In this document: in pieces, positions 44,288 through 53,006 of the stretch
Position numbering within the stretch: the first letter of the stretch is position 1
Layout of the letters: every line of letters starts with the position of its first letter
Source: Flavobacterium franklandianum
GTDB taxonomy: Bacteria > Bacteroidota > Bacteroidia > Flavobacteriales > Flavobacteriaceae
DNA: 64,000 nt
Assembly: GCF_007097365.1 (NCBI RefSeq)
Contig: NZ_VJZR01000003.1
Location: 186,001 to 250,000 of the forward strand
Reading direction: 5' to 3'
The notes under the pieces: generated by a model
What the model saw: the letters and a program-made list of their open reading frames with translations, nothing else
Database searches by the model: none
Told to the model about the DNA's origin: nothing
Program-made: the position numbers and the translations under genes

Positions 44288-45190
44288 TTATTGATTTCTC
44301 AACTTAGCCAATTCCTCAAATAATTCTTTTTCTTTTTCGGAAAGTTGGGTGGGAATCAGAATTTGGTAAGTAACATATAAATCGCCAAACACGCCTTCTT
44401 TTTTGTAAACAGGGAAGCCTTTTCCTTTTAGTTTTACTTTGTTGCAATTTTGGGTTCCGGGCAAAACTTTTAGTTTTACTTTGCCGTCAAAGGTATCTAC
44501 TGTTATTTCTCCGCCTAAAATAGCTGTGTATAAATCCAAATCTACTGTAGAATGAAGATTTTGTTTGTCTAATTTGAATTTGGTATTATTTTTAATGGTG
44601 AACGTAATGTATAAATCGCCTTTTGGACCGCCATTTGCACCTTCGGCACCCATTCCGCTGATTTTTATGACCTGACCGTTCTCCACTCCGGCTGGAATGG
44701 TGAGTCTTATTTTTTTGCCGTTGATGGTTAATTCTCGTTTTTGAGTGGTGTAAACGTCTTTCAAATCCAGATGTAATTCGGTAGTGTAATCGCCACCTTT
44801 GGATTGTCGGGTTTGTCTTCTGCCACCAGAAGCACGACCTCCAAACATCGATTCGAAGAAATCGGAATAATCGCCATCACCAGAAAATCCTTCAAAACCT
44901 CCAAATCCTCCTTGCTGTCCACCACCACGAGATTGCTGTTGTTTTTGTTTCTCGAATTCCTCGGAATGTTGCCAGTTTTCGCCGTATTGATCGTATTTTT
45001 TGCGGTTTTCGGGATGACTCAATACTTCGTTGGCTTCGTTGGCTTCCTTGAATTTTTGTTCGGCTTGTTTGTCGTTGGGATTCAAGTCGGGATGGTATTT
45101 TCGAGCAAGTTTACGGTAGGCTTTTTTTACCTCGGCATCCGTTGCGGATTTTTCGATTCCCAATACTTTGTAGTAGTCTATAAATGCCAT
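44288..45190 (-). CDS. DnaJ-class chaperone of the CbpA type
   Basis: A 300-residue protein: N-terminal J domain (about 1-70) with the HPD motif in ARKYHPDLNPN, a Gly/Phe/Gln-rich linker (SRGGGQQGGFGGFEGFSGDGDY), and two C-terminal beta domains (LTINGKKIRLTIPAGVENGQVIKISGMG). There is no zinc finger, so it is a class B (CbpA-like) co-chaperone that stimulates DnaK. No dnaK or cbpM gene lies adjacent. Confidence 0.93.
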   Translation of the reverse strand: MAFIDYYKVLGIEKSATDAEVKKAYRKLARKYHPDLNPNDKQAEQKFKEANEANEVLSHPENRKKYDQYGENWQHSEEFEKQKQQQSRGGGQQGGFGGFEGFSGDGDYSDFFESMFGGRASGGRRQTRQSKGGDYTTELHLDLKDVYTTQKRELTINGKKIRLTIPAGVENGQVIKISGMGAEGANGGPKGDLYITFTIKNNTKFKLDKQNLHSTVDLDLYTAILGGEITVDTFDGKVKLKVLPGTQNCNKVKLKGKGFPVYKKEGVFGDLYVTYQILIPTQLSEKEKELFEELAKLRNQ

Positions 45191-45299
45191 TTTACATTGT
45201 TTTTCTAATTTTTATGCTTGAGATTCGATTTGTAAAGTAGTTCAAGATCTAATTGTACACGCAAGATCTTTATAAGAATTAGTGTATTTATTACAGTTG

Positions 45300-45325
45300 A
45301 AATTCACTATAAATTTAGTGAATTT
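45300..45325. promoter_or_regulatory. Perfect 10-bp inverted repeat between dnaJ-like and PLD genes
   Basis: AAATTCACTA at 45300-45309 pairs with TAGTGAATTT at 45316-45325 around a 6-base loop. It lies upstream of the DnaJ-class gene and behind the PLD gene. It could be a weak terminator or an operator; no T-run follows on the minus strand. Confidence 0.4.
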
Positions 45326-45363
45326 TCACCCATTAAAACTGTAATTAAGATTTTATTGTGTTT

Positions 45364-46527
45364 CTAATAAAATTTCCTAAACCTTTTATGGGGAATGTAA
45401 GTAACTATTATTTCCGCTGTTCGGGATATCCAATACGAAAACCAATTGGTCAATTTTGAAGTCAAAACGTGGGTTAATTTTAAAGTTTCGGGAGTAATTC
45501 TATCGCATTGAGCGATAATCTCATTGAGATGTAAAAGATAATTAGTAGCAAAATCTTCCGAATCGATGGCTACATTCATTTCGATGCTGGCAAACGAACT
45601 TAAATTATTGAGATTGAAAGATCCAATGGTGGTCCAATTGCCATCAATTACTGCTATTTTTCCGTGCAAAACTGATTTTTTCCATTCGTATAATTCGATA
45701 TTGAATCGTAAAAGTTTAGAATACAAATGACAGCTAGCGCGCCTTGCCATAGGAACATCGGATATTCCCGAAAGAATCAATTTTATTATTACTCCTTTTT
45801 GGGATGCTTTTTTTAGTGCATTTATCAATCTTTTACCGGGAAGAAAATAACTGCTAACAATTACAATTTCTTTTTCGGCGGTGCTAATTTTGTTGATATA
45901 GGTTTTGAAAATCTCGTTTTTTCTTTTCAACCAATCATTTTGAAGCACGGAAATACTATTTACTTCCCCTTTATCAAAAATTGAGGTGATTTCTTTTCTT
46001 CGGATAATTCTATTCTTGAAATAAATATCTCTGCACAATTTCTGTAACGATTCTGCTATGTTTTCATCATTGATTTCCACCGCATAGTCGAGCCAAGGTG
46101 TTGTTTTTTCGGTTCCGTGGTATTTTTCGGCAATGTTTATTCCGCCAATTAAAGCTGTTTTGGCATCGGAAACTATTATTTTGTGGTGTAACCTCCGCCC
46201 GATGTATAATGAATTTGCCGAGAAAAAAGGTGAGAAGACTCTTAATTCGATTCCAATTTTCGAAAGTTCATTGATGATTTCTGTTGGGAATGACAACGAG
46301 CCAAAACCATCAATCAGAATGTTTATTTTGACATTTCTGGAAGCGGCTTCTTTTAAGGCAGCAATAATCCTTTTGCCAGTATTATCATAATCAAAAATAT
46401 ACGTTTGAATATGAATTTCGGTTTTCGATTCTAAAATAATCCTTTCTAATCGTGAAAAATAGTCTTCACCACTATGAACAAGTGTTGCTTTTTCAAAAAT
46501 AGAATTTGGGGTATCATTAACTAACAT
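45364..46527 (-). CDS. Phospholipase D-family cardiolipin synthase-like protein (ClsB type)
   Basis: A 387-residue protein with two HKD catalytic motifs: HHKIIVSDAKTALIGGINIA (about 133) and LHGKIAVIDGNWTTIGSFNLNN (about 297). It lacks the two N-terminal membrane helices of ClsA, which points to the ClsB-like subgroup. Substrates in this group include phosphatidylglycerol and phosphatidylethanolamine. It is transcribed alone. Confidence 0.9.
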   Translation of the reverse strand: MLVNDTPNSIFEKATLVHSGEDYFSRLERIILESKTEIHIQTYIFDYDNTGKRIIAALKEAASRNVKINILIDGFGSLSFPTEIINELSKIGIELRVFSPFFSANSLYIGRRLHHKIIVSDAKTALIGGINIAEKYHGTEKTTPWLDYAVEINDENIAESLQKLCRDIYFKNRIIRRKEITSIFDKGEVNSISVLQNDWLKRKNEIFKTYINKISTAEKEIVIVSSYFLPGKRLINALKKASQKGVIIKLILSGISDVPMARRASCHLYSKLLRFNIELYEWKKSVLHGKIAVIDGNWTTIGSFNLNNLSSFASIEMNVAIDSEDFATNYLLHLNEIIAQCDRITPETLKLTHVLTSKLTNWFSYWISRTAEIIVTYIPHKRFRKFY

Positions 46528-46605
46528 TTAGTCTAAATTACTTTTGGCTGATTTTCATATTCTCTGTATTCAAATATACGATGATTTTTTCCATCAAACA
46601 CTAAA

Positions 46606-46645
46606 ATATTCCTGCTAACAAAGGAGTTTTTGCTAGCAGGAAATA
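46606..46645 (-). terminator. Hairpin behind the YCF48-like secreted protein
   Basis: TTCCTGCTA at 46609-46617 pairs perfectly with TAGCAGGAA at 46634-46642 around a 16-base loop. On the minus strand only a short T-tract follows, so it is a probable, not certain, terminator. Confidence 0.6.
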
Positions 46646-46668
46646 GTTGTTTTTATTTTTAATATCGA

Positions 46669-49578
46669 TTATTTAATCATAATTTTTTCTGAATAAGTGT
46701 TTTCTCCATCGGTAATTTTTATTAAATAAATTCCTTTGGTTTGTGGCGCAAAATTGATTTCGTTTTGTGGTTGCATTCCAAAGTTGGAAGCTTCGAACAC
46801 TTTTTGACCAGAAAGTGTATAAATTTCTGTTTTCACTTTAGAATTGGCTTCTTTCAAACTGAAATAAAAGGTTCCGTTATTTGGATTTGGGTAAATACTG
46901 ATGAATTTATCAGCTAGATTTTCTTTAACACTTAATGCTCCAGAATAACGAGCAATTGCACCATAATCACCTGTGCACCAGCCATTATTTGCATCCCAAA
47001 AATAGATGCTAAATATAGAGTAGTTGGATGGTGTGCTTTGAGTAGTCCAGTTTGTGCCTCCATCTTTAGTATGAAGTACAATTGCATTATCACTGCTATT
47101 ATCACGTTTGCTGGAGATCCATCCAACGTTAGGATTTATGAAATGGACACTTTTGTTTTTATATTCACTTGTGATACCTGTATTTGTTATTGGAATCCAA
47201 TTCACTCCTCCATTTGTGGTTTTAAGGATTTTTCCGTTTTTACCTACAATCCATCCATTGTTCAAATCTATAAATGTCATTTTAGTAATTTCTCCAGTTG
47301 TATTATCTGCCGCAATTGGAGTCCAGTTTGTACCACCATTTGAGGTTCGATAAATGGTATAAGTATAAGGTGGTAATAAGGTTGCTGACGAATATGCCCA
47401 ACCGTTATTAGCATCAACATAACTAAAAATACCAGTACCATTTGCAGGAACCCAATTAGTTCCGCCATCGGTAGTTTTTAGGAAAGTTACGTTATAAGTG
47501 ATAAAATTATAAATCAATAACCATCCAGTGTTCGCATCTACAAATTGAAGTTGAAAGCCAGCATCTCCTGCAGTTGTTGAAACCACTTTTCTATTCCAAG
47601 TTGCTCCGCCATCAGTAGTTTTATATACCACAGCACCAAGAGGACTATCAAAAGTTCCAAAAGTTTTCAGAATCCAACCTGTTGAAGCATTAATAAAACT
47701 TAAGTTAAGACCAGGATCAGAAGGTGAGGATATAACATCAGTAGGGTGTAGTATTGTTTCTGTCCAAGTGGTTCCTCCGTTGGTTGTGTGTAAAAGTCCT
47801 CCGGGAGCAATAGAAATCCATCCTTCGGTTACACTCACAAATTGCATTGCTCCGCACATTCTGGTTCCTAGTGGATTGGTTTGAAGCGTCCAGTCTGTAT
47901 TTATTGGTTGATTATCACTACGAACCAAATTTGATAATTCATAGGTACAGCTATTAGTTTCCAATGCAAGTTGGCCATTTAAATTATTGTTATTATAATA
48001 ACCCATAATCGAAAGTTCGTGCCATTCTCCCATTTCTCCGGTGTTCATATGTCCAACGTAAACTCCTAAATCAGCATAAACACGTCCAGTAACTGTCCCT
48101 GCCAATCCTATTGCAGAAGTGATGACTCCATTACTATCTATATTTAAAGTAACGTTTCTGGAGCCGCAATTATCTGTTGTTAATGTTCCTGTTATTTTAT
48201 CTTTCAACGCACCAGGATTGGCTATTTTGTGTAATCTCCAGTTTTGTCCACCTGCGGAGCCAGTACCTTCTGTAGTTGAAGTTAATTGACCACCTATTGG
48301 AAAGTTTTGACCATCACCAATTAGATTTCCAGAAATGACTCCTGAAGGACTAACAGTATAATTACCGGTCCAAGGACCACCAAAACCATTAAAGTCTGTT
48401 ATGTTTCCATTGCCATCAAAAACTAAATAATTTAAATTATCATTATAAGGATCAATTGGAGTTACATCGGCATACATAAACCAAGGTCCGTTTAAAGTGG
48501 CGTTGCTATAGTTTCCAGTTGAAACGCTATATTTTGCAATTTGACCTGGATAATCAATTCCATTATTATTATAAGAATCTGAAGTGGCCCAACCGTTATT
48601 GGCATCCCAGAAATCCATTGAAAATACATCAGAGTTAAATGGGAGCATTTGTGGGGTTGACCACGTTGATCCACCATCAGTAGTTGAGATCATAAAAGAG
48701 CTACTGCCATTTGTATCAGCTTTTGAAGCAATCCATCCAGTAGTATTGTTAATGAATGATAATGCACTGTTTTTAAAGGTTGTATTAGGAAAAGCATTTG
48801 TTACAGGAACCCAATTTGTTCCACCATTAGTTGTATGGAATATTTTTGAATTTCTACCCACAATCCATCCATTGTTTGCATCAGTAAACTCAATAGCATT
48901 TAATTCGCCAACGGTGTTATCTACATATTGAGGTATCCAATTAGAACCTCCATCCGTTGTTTTCATAATGTAGTAAGGTGGTAGCATATTTGGACCTGCA
49001 GAAAAGGCATAACCCGTAGTGGCATTTACATAATAAAAAATGCCTCCACCATTTGTGGGCGTCCAGGTTGTACCACCATCTGAAGTTTTTAAGAATATAG
49101 GTGTTCCTGAATTCATATTAAAAATCAAAACCCAACCATTATTAGCATCTACAAATTGTACTTGAATACCTGCATCGCCTGTTGTGGTTGAAAGCACTGT
49201 TCGACTCCAATTCACGCCACTATCTATAGTTTTGTATAAAATAGCACCAGAGAAATTGTCATTTCCGGCATTTAAAGATTTCAAAACCCATCCTGTTGCA
49301 GGATTAATAAAACTAATTCTTGAGCCGGGCGCATCTATACCTGAAGTAACATCTGTGCTATTTGGAGTAACAACACTCCACAGGCTTCCATTTGTGGTGT
49401 GCAACAACTGATTGGAAGATAAACTAATCCAACCTTCAGTGGCGCTAACAAATTGCATCGATTCTCCAGCGTTTGCCGTCGGATTGAATTGTAATTCATT
49501 CCAACTTCCTTGCGCTACTCCCGTAGCATTTGATAATCCTAAGAATATCAAAACCATAATAAAAGTAAAATTTTTCAT
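46669..49578 (-). CDS. Large secreted YCF48/BNR-repeat protein with T9SS sorting domain
   Basis: A 969-residue protein with a signal peptide (ending near VAQG). It has two homologous propeller-like halves (about 25-365 and 570-890). Each is built of repeats with the pattern (F/L)(V/I)(D/N)xxxGW(I/V) and T(T/S)(D/N)GGxxW, as in YCF48/HCF136-like proteins. Between them lies a distinct beta domain (about 370-560). The end (SIYPNPNNGTFYFSLKE to the last Lys) is a type A T9SS sorting domain. It should be exported and surface-attached or released. The YCF48 name does not imply photosynthesis; ligand unknown. Confidence 0.9.
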   Translation of the reverse strand: MKNFTFIMVLIFLGLSNATGVAQGSWNELQFNPTANAGESMQFVSATEGWISLSSNQLLHTTNGSLWSVVTPNSTDVTSGIDAPGSRISFINPATGWVLKSLNAGNDNFSGAILYKTIDSGVNWSRTVLSTTTGDAGIQVQFVDANNGWVLIFNMNSGTPIFLKTSDGGTTWTPTNGGGIFYYVNATTGYAFSAGPNMLPPYYIMKTTDGGSNWIPQYVDNTVGELNAIEFTDANNGWIVGRNSKIFHTTNGGTNWVPVTNAFPNTTFKNSALSFINNTTGWIASKADTNGSSSFMISTTDGGSTWSTPQMLPFNSDVFSMDFWDANNGWATSDSYNNNGIDYPGQIAKYSVSTGNYSNATLNGPWFMYADVTPIDPYNDNLNYLVFDGNGNITDFNGFGGPWTGNYTVSPSGVISGNLIGDGQNFPIGGQLTSTTEGTGSAGGQNWRLHKIANPGALKDKITGTLTTDNCGSRNVTLNIDSNGVITSAIGLAGTVTGRVYADLGVYVGHMNTGEMGEWHELSIMGYYNNNNLNGQLALETNSCTYELSNLVRSDNQPINTDWTLQTNPLGTRMCGAMQFVSVTEGWISIAPGGLLHTTNGGTTWTETILHPTDVISSPSDPGLNLSFINASTGWILKTFGTFDSPLGAVVYKTTDGGATWNRKVVSTTAGDAGFQLQFVDANTGWLLIYNFITYNVTFLKTTDGGTNWVPANGTGIFSYVDANNGWAYSSATLLPPYTYTIYRTSNGGTNWTPIAADNTTGEITKMTFIDLNNGWIVGKNGKILKTTNGGVNWIPITNTGITSEYKNKSVHFINPNVGWISSKRDNSSDNAIVLHTKDGGTNWTTQSTPSNYSIFSIYFWDANNGWCTGDYGAIARYSGALSVKENLADKFISIYPNPNNGTFYFSLKEANSKVKTEIYTLSGQKVFEASNFGMQPQNEINFAPQTKGIYLIKITDGENTYSEKIMIK

Positions 49579-50033
49579 TATAAAATGATTTAAATTTTCC
49601 TACTCGTAAGGTTTTTCGGTTCCACCCCGTTTTTTAAAGTGGTGTCTGGTTTCCACTTTTTAAAGTTAAAAGTGTTGTTTTTTCTAGTCTGAATACAATA
49701 AAAAAAGGCCAATAACGACATTTGGCTTAAGGAGGTAGGTAGTAATTGTATCTGCTTGGTTAAGTCAATCACTATAAATTTAAGAAATTATTGCTAATTT
49801 CCTGAATTTAAAGCTTGTTTTTTTAATAATTTATAATCATTATAATTTATTTATCAATTTATTATCATTATCTGTATAAACGATACTTTCGAAAGTGCTT
49901 ACATACCAAATAGGCAAATTTGAACTTATTGCAATTTTAGTTTTAATTTTTGGAAAAGGATATTTTTTAAACATAAAAAATCCCCAACTACTTTCGTAAT
50001 TGAGGACTCTTTTTTGAAATATATTCTAAGTTC
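49579..50033. other. Gene-free stretch; tpiA terminator at 49973-50016, otherwise nothing recognised
   Basis: The tpiA terminator is a stem TCCCCAA (49981-49987) / TTGAGGA (50000-50006) with one G-T mismatch, flanked by an A-run and a T-run. The remaining sequence is AT-rich and holds the promoter region of the YCF48-like gene, in which I cannot point to a clear -7 element. A 60-codon minus-strand frame at 49590-49772 is not protein-like. Confidence 0.6.
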
Positions 50034-50786
50034 TTAGATAGCGTTTACTATGGCTAAGAAATCTTTTGTGTTAAGCGCTGCTCCACCAATTAATCCACCG
50101 TCAACATCTGGTTTAGAGAAAATTTCTTTGGCGTTGTCTGGTTTTACACTTCCACCGTAAAGGATAGAAACATCTTCGGCGATATCGCTTCCAAAAGCTT
50201 TGCGAACCGTTTCTCTGATGAATTCGTGCATATCTTGAGCTTGTTCTGGACTTGCAGTTTCTCCTGTTCCAATGGCCCAAACTGGTTCATAAGCCAAAAC
50301 AATTTTTTCCCAATCTTTGGCTTCAATATGAAACAAACCATCTTTCAATTGGTTTTCAACAATATTGAAATGGTTTTTAGATTGACGGTCTTTCAACTCT
50401 TCGCCGAAGCAAAAAATAACAGCCATATCGTGTTGTAAAGCCGTGTCTACTTTGCTAGCAATCAAAGCATCCGTTTCGTGAAAAATAGCTCTACGTTCTG
50501 AATGGCCAAGAATTACGGTATCTACACCAACGCTTTTTAACATATCGGCAGAGATTTCGCCAGTGTAAGCACCACTTTCTGCTTGATGCATATTTTGTGC
50601 AGACACTTTGATAGCAGATGACTCTAATAGGCTAGTTGCCAAAGCCAAATTTACAAATGTAGGTGCTACAATTACTTGTGCATTATTTTCAGTTGAAACT
50701 TGTGTTTTTAATTCGTTTAATAGTTCTGCAGTTTGAGTTGCATTTTTATGCATTTTCCAGTTTCCTGCTACAATCTTCTTTCTCAT
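50034..50786 (-). CDS. tpiA: Triosephosphate isomerase
   Basis: A 250-residue TIM-barrel enzyme of normal length. Catalytic residues are visible: Asn and Lys in AGNWKMHKN, His in ILGHSERR (about 96) and Glu in VLAYEPVWAIGTG (about 168), with the phosphate-gripping loop and LYGGSVKPDNA. It interconverts dihydroxyacetone phosphate and glyceraldehyde 3-phosphate. It is the last gene behind the DUF1599-DoxX-TlpA cluster, the usual Bacteroidota neighbourhood, but repeats fill its 161-base leader. Confidence 0.97.
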   Translation of the reverse strand: MRKKIVAGNWKMHKNATQTAELLNELKTQVSTENNAQVIVAPTFVNLALATSLLESSAIKVSAQNMHQAESGAYTGEISADMLKSVGVDTVILGHSERRAIFHETDALIASKVDTALQHDMAVIFCFGEELKDRQSKNHFNIVENQLKDGLFHIEAKDWEKIVLAYEPVWAIGTGETASPEQAQDMHEFIRETVRKAFGSDIAEDVSILYGGSVKPDNAKEIFSKPDVDGGLIGGAALNTKDFLAIVNAI

Positions 50787-50804
50787 TTTAATTGTGTTTA
50801 TTTT

Positions 50805-50832
50805 ATTGTTTGTTGTTTATTGTTTGTTGTTT
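50805..50832. repeat. Exact tandem 14-bp repeat in the tpiA leader
   Basis: ATTGTTTGTTGTTT occurs twice in direct tandem (50805-50818 and 50819-50832). On the minus strand it reads as heptamers AACAAAC and AATAAAC alternating. Confidence 0.85.
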
Positions 50833-50909
50833 TTGAAATTTATAGCTTTAATTTTTAATAGATTCCACAGTTGAATCCGTTGATAATGTTAAAATAACAA
50901 AGAATTCCG

Positions 50910-50964
50910 CTTCCCACTTCTGACTTCTAACTTCTGACTTCCCACTTCTAACTTCTAACTTCCT
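50910..50964. repeat. Seven-unit heptamer array (CTTCYNA) at the tlpA stop codon
   Basis: Seven consecutive 7-base units of the form CTTCYNA (CTTCCCA, CTTCTGA, CTTCTAA and so on) occupy 50910-50958, with a further CTTC and CTTCC. The tlpA stop codon (50948-50950, minus strand TAG) lies inside the array, so the last tlpA codons are encoded by it. Confidence 0.9.
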
Positions 50965-51445
50965 TCAACGTGGTATTAATTTTTTTAAAATCGGTTTCGA
51001 TAGCTCTGTAAATAACGATTTTTCCAGTTTTGTCAATAATAATATATCTTGGAATCCAATCTAAATCTATGGCTTTAGCAAAAACGCCTTTCATCTGATC
51101 GTTAGCCATAAAATGCTCGCCTTTGATTTCGTGTTTTGCAATTCCTTCTTTCCATTTATCGGCTGTTTTATCCATTGAGATAAAAACATATTCTACCTCA
51201 GGATTATTGGTTTGAAGTTCTTTTACTTTTGGCATTGCTTTGATACAATCTCCGCACCAAGAAGCCCATATTTCGATAACAAGGGTTTTGCCTTTGTGGT
51301 TTTTTAGAATGTCTTTAAAAGCGACTTGTTTTCCATTATCTGAAAGTAAAGTTTCAGACAAGGCTTCTTTCGAAAAGGTGGTTTTTTGAGCTTGAGAACA
51401 GGAAAAACTAATAACAGCTAAAAGCAATACAAGTATTTTTTTCAT
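50948..51445 (-). CDS. TlpA/ResA-like thioredoxin lipoprotein
   Basis: From ATG 51445 the protein has 165 residues with a lipoprotein signal (LAVISFSC). The thioredoxin fold carries the redox pair in WASWCGDCIKAMP (about 75-78) and the cis-proline in WIPRYIIIDKTGKIV. It is a periplasmic thiol-disulfide protein, probably acting with the DoxX/MauE-type membrane protein upstream. Its final residues EVRS come from the heptamer array that crosses the stop codon. Confidence 0.9.
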   Translation of the reverse strand: MKKILVLLLAVISFSCSQAQKTTFSKEALSETLLSDNGKQVAFKDILKNHKGKTLVIEIWASWCGDCIKAMPKVKELQTNNPEVEYVFISMDKTADKWKEGIAKHEIKGEHFMANDQMKGVFAKAIDLDWIPRYIIIDKTGKIVIYRAIETDFKKINTTLKEVRS

Positions 51446-51574
51446 TTTAAAAATTTTCCCAAAGTTACATTTTAAAAACAAAACAGCGAAGAGTAAAGTG
51501 CATTATTTCAGGCATTTGTACTATTTCGATTTCGTAAATGTTTGATGGCAAATTCAAGAAAAAAGAATACCGTT

Positions 51575-51846
51575 TTAAGTCGATTTTTTATCTGTAGTAT
51601 CGTCCAAATAGATGCGTTTGGTTCTTTTTCTTTTCTTAGTGAAAAACAATTGCTTAAGTGTGTAGCCAATATAAATTCCAGAAATAGCCATTAAAGTGCA
51701 TCCAAAAATAACGTGAAATGTAACTCCCAGAGGAACTTCAATCCAAGTCGAAACTTCGTTTAGGAAATAGTAACCTGTCCCAAACAGAATACAACTTATA
51801 AAAATAAGTATAATTTTTTTTTCCTTCTTTCTCTTCTAGTGCTCAT
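51575..51846 (-). pseudogene. Small two-helix membrane protein gene with frame broken at a 9-A tract
   Basis: From ATG 51846 the frame begins MSTRRERRKKK and then stops. If one A is added to the run of nine (minus strand; 51822-51814) the frame continues without a stop to TAA at 51577-51575. The restored product has about 90 residues with two membrane helices (IILIFISCILFGTGYYFL and HVIFGCTLMAISGIYIGYTL) and a basic tail ending DDTTDKKST. The restored frame is protein-like and fills an otherwise empty 400-base gap in an operon. A sequencing error, phase variation and true decay are all possible. Confidence 0.65.
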
Positions 51847-51867
51847 AATTAACTGTAAATATAAGGA

Positions 51868-52968
51868 TTACAATTTTAAATCCGCACTATCATTATAATG
51901 AACTTTTTGAGTTACTGTTCCATAATTTAATAAAACGAAACTTGGGTTCGCTCTTTCTACAGTTTTTAAAGCTGTCGCATCACAAAATAGACAATCAAAA
52001 GCAAAATTATATTTCTTTTTTGCATCAGCTATCACATCTGTTGATGAACCAGTCAATAATGCAACATAATATCCTTTGGCACTCGCATTTTTATACAATT
52101 CGTTTGTTTTTTGCAAGCCTGATACATTTGCTTTTTCTAAATCATAAGCAACAATTAGCAACACTTTTTCTTTAGATAATATCATGTCAGTTTGATCTTC
52201 TCCATCTAATTCTAATTTGAAATCGTGAATAGGAGGAAGGTAACCTTGAACAATAATTTTGTCTTTTCTATCAACAAATTCTGCGCCTTCAGGAAGTGTC
52301 ATCAACTCTTTTTCGGTAAATTCTTTGTCAATCCCCTTAACTTTGTAGATGAAAATCATTTCTACTTGGCTTTTTGGAGCATTTTCAGGAATTTCCATCG
52401 ATTTGCGGATGTTGGTTCCCACTTTGTAAGGTCTGAAATCTTTCAAAGGCAAATGATTGAGAACCCAATATCCCATGAAAGAACACAAAACAAGGCTAGT
52501 TAGAACTAAAATAGTTTGAATTTTATCAGCAAATAGGGGTTTGATATATTTTTGATTGTAGAATAAAATTAGAATAAAAAACAACAAGATTAAATCTTTC
52601 GAAAAAGATTGCCAAGGAGTTAAATGTAAAGCATCACCAAAGCATCCACAGTCTTTTACCACATCAAAATAAGCCGAATAAAAAGTCAAAAATGTGAACA
52701 AAATTACCAAAAGCAACAAACTCCAAATCGTCCATTTTGATTTGTAACCAAGGAGCAACATGACACCCAAAACTACTTCAACAATGACTAAAAACAAGGC
52801 AATTGCCAATGTATAAGGAACAAAAAAAGGCATATTGAAAACGGGTTCGCTAAAATATTCGTCCAGTTTGTATGAAAATCCCAAAGGATCATTGAGTTTT
52901 ATTAATCCTGAAATAATAAATAGAATCCCGACGAATAGTCTAGGGAATTGGGTGGTAAATGTTTTCAT
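51868..52968 (-). CDS. DoxX/MauE-like membrane protein, BT_3928 family
   Basis: A 366-residue protein. The N-terminal half (about 1-190) has four to five membrane helices with the MauE-type motif VVKDCGCFGDALHLTPW near residue 85. The C-terminal half is a periplasmic thioredoxin-like part (VLLIVAYDLEKANVSGLQ onward) with a Cys pair in FDCLFCDATAL. Such proteins are regularly encoded between DUF1599 and TlpA genes in Bacteroidota and probably handle thiol-disulfide exchange. The gene order here is the standard one, interrupted by a four-helix-bundle cassette upstream. Confidence 0.88.
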   Translation of the reverse strand: MKTFTTQFPRLFVGILFIISGLIKLNDPLGFSYKLDEYFSEPVFNMPFFVPYTLAIALFLVIVEVVLGVMLLLGYKSKWTIWSLLLLVILFTFLTFYSAYFDVVKDCGCFGDALHLTPWQSFSKDLILLFFILILFYNQKYIKPLFADKIQTILVLTSLVLCSFMGYWVLNHLPLKDFRPYKVGTNIRKSMEIPENAPKSQVEMIFIYKVKGIDKEFTEKELMTLPEGAEFVDRKDKIIVQGYLPPIHDFKLELDGEDQTDMILSKEKVLLIVAYDLEKANVSGLQKTNELYKNASAKGYYVALLTGSSTDVIADAKKKYNFAFDCLFCDATALKTVERANPSFVLLNYGTVTQKVHYNDSADLKL

Positions 52969-53006
52969 AGTTCTTTTTTAAATTCCAAATTGTATAAATT
53001 CCAAAA

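Noticed and set aside
46669..49578. Photosystem II assembly role suggested by YCF48-type repeats
   Set aside because: The organism type is not photosynthetic and the protein is exported by T9SS; only the repeat fold is shared.
50910..50964. Heptamer array considered as a CRISPR array
   Set aside because: Units are 7 bases without spacers of constant length, and no cas genes are in the window.
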